Shown here piece after piece: positions 4,432 through 7,135 of a stretch of 7,135 bases of DNA (positions are counted from its first letter, which is position 1; the number at the start of each line of letters is the position of its first letter). The stretch covers positions 1 through 7,135 of the forward strand of contig JAYVJM010000003.1 in the NCBI GenBank assembly GCA_043769275.1, given 5' to 3'. The position numbers and the translations under genes are program-made. The stretch is from JAYVJM01 sp043769275 (GTDB lineage: Bacteria > Pseudomonadota > Gammaproteobacteria > Pseudomonadales > UBA7239). The notes under the pieces were generated by a model. That model saw only the letters and a program-made list of their open reading frames with translations, made no database searches and had not been told where the DNA came from.

Positions 4432-5223
4432 ATGCAGCCGATGCTGACTATTGCCTTGCGCGCTGCGCGCCAAGCCGGCGAGCATATCGTGCGCGCCGCT
4501 GATCGCCTTCATACCGTGGTCGTTACCGAAAAAAGCGCCAATGATTATGTAAGCGACGTTGATCGCGGCGCGGAAAAAATCATCATCAACTTGCTCCATA
4601 AAATGTACCCCGATCACGGTTTTCTGGGCGAAGAAGGCGGAGAGACTGCGGGGGCCGGCGATTACCGCTGGATTATCGACCCGCTCGACGGCACCACCAA
4701 CTTCGTGCGCGGCATTCCGCATTACGCGGTGTCTATCGCCTGCGAATACCAAGGCCGGCTCGAACACGCCGTGGTCTACAACCCAGTAACACGCGAAGAA
4801 TTTACGGCCAGCCGCGGGTGCGGCGCGCAACTCAATGGTCGCCGTATCCGCGTGTCCAGCCGCACACAACTAGACGGCGCGTTGCTCGGCACCGGCATTC
4901 CTTTCAAACAACACAGCAGTGATCGCCTCACACCTTTCCTACAGGTTCTAGGCGAGCTGGCACCACAAGTTGCCGGTATCCGCCGCGCAGGGGCTGCCGC
5001 GCTCGACTTGGCGTATGTCGCCGCTGGACGCTTCGATGCTTTCTGGGAAATGGGCTTGCAGCCGTGGGATATGGCAGCCGGTATTTTGTTGATTCAGGAG
5101 GCCGGCGGCTTGTTGAGCGACTTCAACGGCGGCGAACATTTTTTAGAGAGCGGCAATATTGTCTGCGGCAATCCTAAATGTTTTAAGCACGTGCTGAAGG
5201 TCGTCAATAGCCATTTGGCGTAA
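4432..5223 (+). CDS. suhB: Inositol-1-monophosphatase family protein SuhB
   Basis: This is a magnesium-dependent phosphatase that hydrolyses inositol phosphates. In E. coli the same protein joins the NusA antitermination complex that transcribes and folds rRNA. The 263-residue length matches SuhB (267). The start MQPMLTIALRAARQAGE is the family N-terminus. Metal-binding residues are visible: Glu67 in FLGEEGG, Asp83 and Asp86 in IDPLDGTTNF (82-91), and Asp213 in PWDMAAGILLIQEAGG (211-226). RRAGAAALDLAYVAAGRFDAFWE (184-206) is the substrate-side signature region. ATG 4432 agrees with the family start although the ribosome site is poor. It follows the membrane-protein frame by 93 bp and converges on the malonyl-CoA decarboxylase gene. 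The frame is complete with all catalytic residues present. HisN-like or CysQ-like activities are less likely given the overall match to SuhB. Confidence 0.95.
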   Translation: MQPMLTIALRAARQAGEHIVRAADRLHTVVVTEKSANDYVSDVDRGAEKIIINLLHKMYPDHGFLGEEGGETAGAGDYRWIIDPLDGTTNFVRGIPHYAVSIACEYQGRLEHAVVYNPVTREEFTASRGCGAQLNGRRIRVSSRTQLDGALLGTGIPFKQHSSDRLTPFLQVLGELAPQVAGIRRAGAAALDLAYVAAGRFDAFWEMGLQPWDMAAGILLIQEAGGLLSDFNGGEHFLESGNIVCGNPKCFKHVLKVVNSHLA

Positions 5224-5240
5224 GGAAAAGCCACTTTTTA

Positions 5241-5272
5241 CCGTTCACCATGAGCCTGTCGAAGAGCCGGGC
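5241..5272. repeat. CCGTTC-type dispersed repeat, copy 2
   Basis: The stretch starts CCGTTCACCATGAGCCTGTC and continues GAAGAGCCGGGC. It is the left half of a repeat common in proteobacterial genomes; the right half, which would normally return as a GAACGG-type end, has diverged to GAGCCGGGC. It fills the gap between convergent suhB and the decarboxylase gene, a usual location for such elements, and shares the CCGTTC-N4-TGAG pattern with copy 1 at 1690-1739. Confidence 0.55.
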
Positions 5273-5293
5273 AATCACGTTTAGCCAACGCCA

Positions 5294-6754
5294 CTAAGAC
5301 CGCGCCGGTGTGGGCTGTGGCTGGCGGCTCGGTTTCGGCGGTTTTTCTTTGCGCAGCTCGCGTATCGCAACAGACTGCGCAATGCAGCCGGTTTGCATAT
5401 AGCGCTCGCTGTTGCTGTCGATGGTGAACGGATCATACAAATAGTTCACCATCAAACCACAAGATTGGCGTATGCCTTTGGGCGACACATCGGCCATCCA
5501 GTTCAGTTGCTGCAAGGTGGCGCCATTGCTCAGGTGAAAATGTGCCACACCATCGCGCGCGCGCATTTTGTCTGGCAGCCATTCGCTGAGGTAATCAGCA
5601 CACAGGCGCTGTAAAATCGGTTGCAGCACCTGCGTCAGCGCGTCATTTTGGTGCCACGCGGTTAACGCCAGCAGCGCACCGAGGGTTTTATCGACCCCCA
5701 ACTGCGTGGCAATTTGTGTAATCGCCTGACTTTCGTAGCTTTTTAGCAAATTATCTGTGCCTTCTTGCATCTTTTCTTTGAGCCAGAACATAAAGCCTGG
5801 CACCGGCGAAAGCGTTGCAAACTGCGTCAACTGTGGTAGCTCATGCTTCAGTTTTGCCACGACCCGCTTGATCAAATAATTACCGAAACTGATGCCAGAC
5901 AATCCGCGCTGGGCGTTGGAAATAGAGTAAAAGATAGCGGTGTCGGCCTGCTGGCTGTCCAAGCTGCGCGTAGGATTGAGCAGCACCTGTACATTGGTCG
6001 CCAAGCCATTCACCAGTGCCACTTGCACAAAAATCAGCGGCTCGCCCGCCATGTTGGGGTGCAGGAACGTAAATAAACGCCGATCCGGTGCCAGCCGGTT
6101 TTTCATGTCTGCCCAACTGGTAATTTCGTGTACAGCTTCGTATTCAATCAACTTTTCCAGCAGCGCGGCAGGTGAGTTCCAGCTCACTTGTTCCAGTTGT
6201 AAAAAACCAATATCAAACCAGCTCGCCAGCAAATGTTTTAAATCGCGCTCGACTTCCGATAGATCAGGGTCTTTATCGCTGTTGGTTTCCAGTAGTTCGC
6301 CGCGCATATCCACCAAAAATTTGATGCCCTCTGGCAGCGCGTTAAACAGGGTTAGCAACTGTGCACGCGGCGCGACCAATGCCTGACGCAGTTTGTGACG
6401 CAGTTTGGTCATATTGTCGCCGTGCTTGGCTTTGTTGTAGGCACTGATAGCATGCGCCACGGTTTTAGTGTCTGCGTCAAAATCCGTGGCGAGTAGGCGC
6501 AAAAACCGTATGCGCCCCTGTTGATTCAATGACATATACGCTTGGCCAATACGGGCGGCCTCTGCACGTGCTGCCAGTTCGCCGCCCGAGGTATGCAAAC
6601 AATGATGGATGAGAGACCTGATGCGCGCCACATCTTGCTCATTGAGCGCAGGATCAAAAACATAGCGGTCGCTGCGTGAACCCATATGCAAGTCAGACCA
6701 GGCTTGGCTCAGGCGACGCAAGGTGCGATTAAACAGTGAGCGATGGGCTGCCAT
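5294..6754 (-). CDS. Malonyl-CoA decarboxylase
   Basis: This 486-residue enzyme converts malonyl-CoA to acetyl-CoA and CO2 in the cytoplasm, limiting malonyl-CoA or using malonate-derived carbon. The N-terminal helical domain (about 30-185) includes FLRLLATDFDAD. The C-terminal acetyltransferase-like domain contains SWNSPAALLEKLIEYEAVHEI (191-211), DRRLFTFLHPNMAGEPLIFVQVAL, ADTAIFYSISNAQRGLSGISFGNYLIKRVV (270-299), SPVPGFMFWL and FHLSNGATLQQLNWMADVS. His407 in HLSNGA is the likely catalytic histidine, and a serine of the YSIS motif (277 or 279) the likely catalytic serine, by comparison with the human enzyme. The tail KEKPPKPSRQPQPTPARS is proline-rich and low in complexity. ATG 6754 is chosen because GGAG sits eight bases upstream; the in-frame GTG at 6770-6772 has its only GAGG almost touching it. 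ubiX lies 99 bp upstream in the same direction, possibly one transcript. Confidence 0.93.
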   Translation of the reverse strand: MAAHRSLFNRTLRRLSQAWSDLHMGSRSDRYVFDPALNEQDVARIRSLIHHCLHTSGGELAARAEAARIGQAYMSLNQQGRIRFLRLLATDFDADTKTVAHAISAYNKAKHGDNMTKLRHKLRQALVAPRAQLLTLFNALPEGIKFLVDMRGELLETNSDKDPDLSEVERDLKHLLASWFDIGFLQLEQVSWNSPAALLEKLIEYEAVHEITSWADMKNRLAPDRRLFTFLHPNMAGEPLIFVQVALVNGLATNVQVLLNPTRSLDSQQADTAIFYSISNAQRGLSGISFGNYLIKRVVAKLKHELPQLTQFATLSPVPGFMFWLKEKMQEGTDNLLKSYESQAITQIATQLGVDKTLGALLALTAWHQNDALTQVLQPILQRLCADYLSEWLPDKMRARDGVAHFHLSNGATLQQLNWMADVSPKGIRQSCGLMVNYLYDPFTIDSNSERYMQTGCIAQSVAIRELRKEKPPKPSRQPQPTPARS

Positions 6755-6762
6755 GCGTATAG

Positions 6763-6766
6763 CTCC
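6763..6766 (-). promoter_or_regulatory. Ribosome binding site fixing the decarboxylase start
   Basis: GGAG on the minus strand, followed by CTATACGC and then ATG (6752-6754), gives ideal 8-base spacing. It lies inside the longer frame that opens at GTG 6770-6772, which argues that this GTG is not the real start. Confidence 0.6.
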
Positions 6767-6853
6767 ATTCACCCCTCAAGAGGGTGCCGAGAAAAAATGC
6801 GAATTTATTCTGCATTGCTAACCATAGCCTAGGCAACCGCGCTTGCGCGCGCT

Positions 6854-7135
6854 TTATGACAGCCCCCAGCGCGGCAACAACGCATGCGGCATATCGAGCT
6901 GGTCGAGTATGCGCGCCACCACGAAATCGACGATATCGTCGAGCGTACGCGGCTGCTGATAAAACCCTGGGCTGGCAGGCATGATGGTGGCACCCAAGCG
7001 CGCCAATGCCAACTGGTTTTGCAGGTGGATAACGGAAGAAGGCATTTCTCGCGGCACTAAAATCAGCGGGCGTTTTTCTTTGATAGCGACATCGGCCGCA
7101 CGCTGCGTAAGGTTGCCGCTTATGCCCGCCGCAAT
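6854..7135 (-). CDS. ubiX: Flavin prenyltransferase UbiX, C-terminal part (5' end outside the window)
   Basis: UbiX joins dimethylallyl phosphate to FMN, making the prenylated flavin used by the UbiD decarboxylase in ubiquinone synthesis. The last 93 residues are visible and the start lies beyond the right edge; full proteins are about 190-210 residues. Recognisable pieces are IAAGISGNLTQRAADVAIKE, then RPLILVPREMPSS (the conserved phosphate/flavin-site VPRE-P), HLQNQLALARLGATIMPASPGFYQQP, and LDDIVDFVVARILDQLDMP. The frame ends at TAA 6854-6856. A phenolic-acid decarboxylase subunit (Pad1/BsdB type) is the alternative within the same family, but general ubiX is far more common in this kind of genome. 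No GC-rich stem with a T tract follows, so transcription may continue into the decarboxylase gene. Confidence 0.93.
   Translation of the reverse strand: MAAGISGNLTQRAADVAIKEKRPLILVPREMPSSVIHLQNQLALARLGATIMPASPGFYQQPRTLDDIVDFVVARILDQLDMPHALLPRWGLS

Noticed and set aside
4288..4869. 193-codon open frame antisense to suhB
   Set aside because: The translation has no recognisable family, and the plus strand holds a complete, motif-perfect suhB. GC-rich genes commonly leave such mirror frames.
5940..6386. 148-codon open frame antisense to the decarboxylase gene
   Set aside because: It lies wholly within conserved coding sequence of the opposite strand and the translation is serine-rich without any domain.
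6755..6772. GTG start of the decarboxylase six codons upstream
   Set aside because: Its only purine-rich site almost touches the GTG, while ATG 6754 has GGAG at ideal spacing.
6838..6852. Intrinsic terminator between ubiX and the decarboxylase gene
   Set aside because: The GC-rich stem CGCGC/GCGCG has only a 2-base loop on the minus strand and no following T tract.

Overview
The window looks like the chromosome of a gammaproteobacterium whose close relatives cannot be named from sequence alone. The grounds are an EF-P with the modifiable lysine at position 34, placed head to head with its lysine aminomutase EpmB, together with SuhB, UbiX and a malonyl-CoA decarboxylase of proteobacterial type. 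The base composition of the housekeeping genes is moderately GC-rich.

Left part (1-1826) is accessory DNA. It opens with a 10-bp-phased degenerate repeat and two related hairpins, one of which reads as a leftward intrinsic terminator with no gene assigned to it. Next is a complete DUF1778/GNAT toxin-antitoxin operon (259-1022), with a strong sigma70-type promoter and a three-half-site operator laid over it. Behind the toxin lies debris. There is the leader and first ~23 codons of an IS630-like transposase, abruptly joined to an internal piece of an FG-GAP beta-propeller gene. Then come about 230 bp without a gene, holding a nested hairpin and one copy of a CCGTTC-type palindromic repeat.

Central part (1827-3486) is the translation-factor pair. 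efp runs leftward and epmB rightward, with only 37 bp between the start codons, and the best efp -10 box lies on the epmB start codon. EpmB makes (R)-beta-lysine, which EpmA (not in the window) attaches to Lys34 of EF-P, so the two divergent genes serve one modification.

Right part (3487-7135). A COG4705-type multispanning membrane protein has its reading frame interrupted by a TAA at codon 14. Its protein is a tandem duplication of a ~120-residue half, each half carrying two copies of a W...LG-x3-(G/A)D motif. Then comes suhB (inositol monophosphatase family; also an rRNA transcription factor in E. coli), convergent with a malonyl-CoA decarboxylase gene; a second CCGTTC-type repeat copy sits in their 70-bp gap. 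The decarboxylase lies downstream of, and co-directional with, a ubiX gene cut by the window edge.

The best leads are the nonsense codon and fourfold repeat of the COG4705 protein, the toxin-antitoxin operator, the IS/FG-GAP junction, and the overlapping efp/epmB start region. I see no clearly new multi-gene system.
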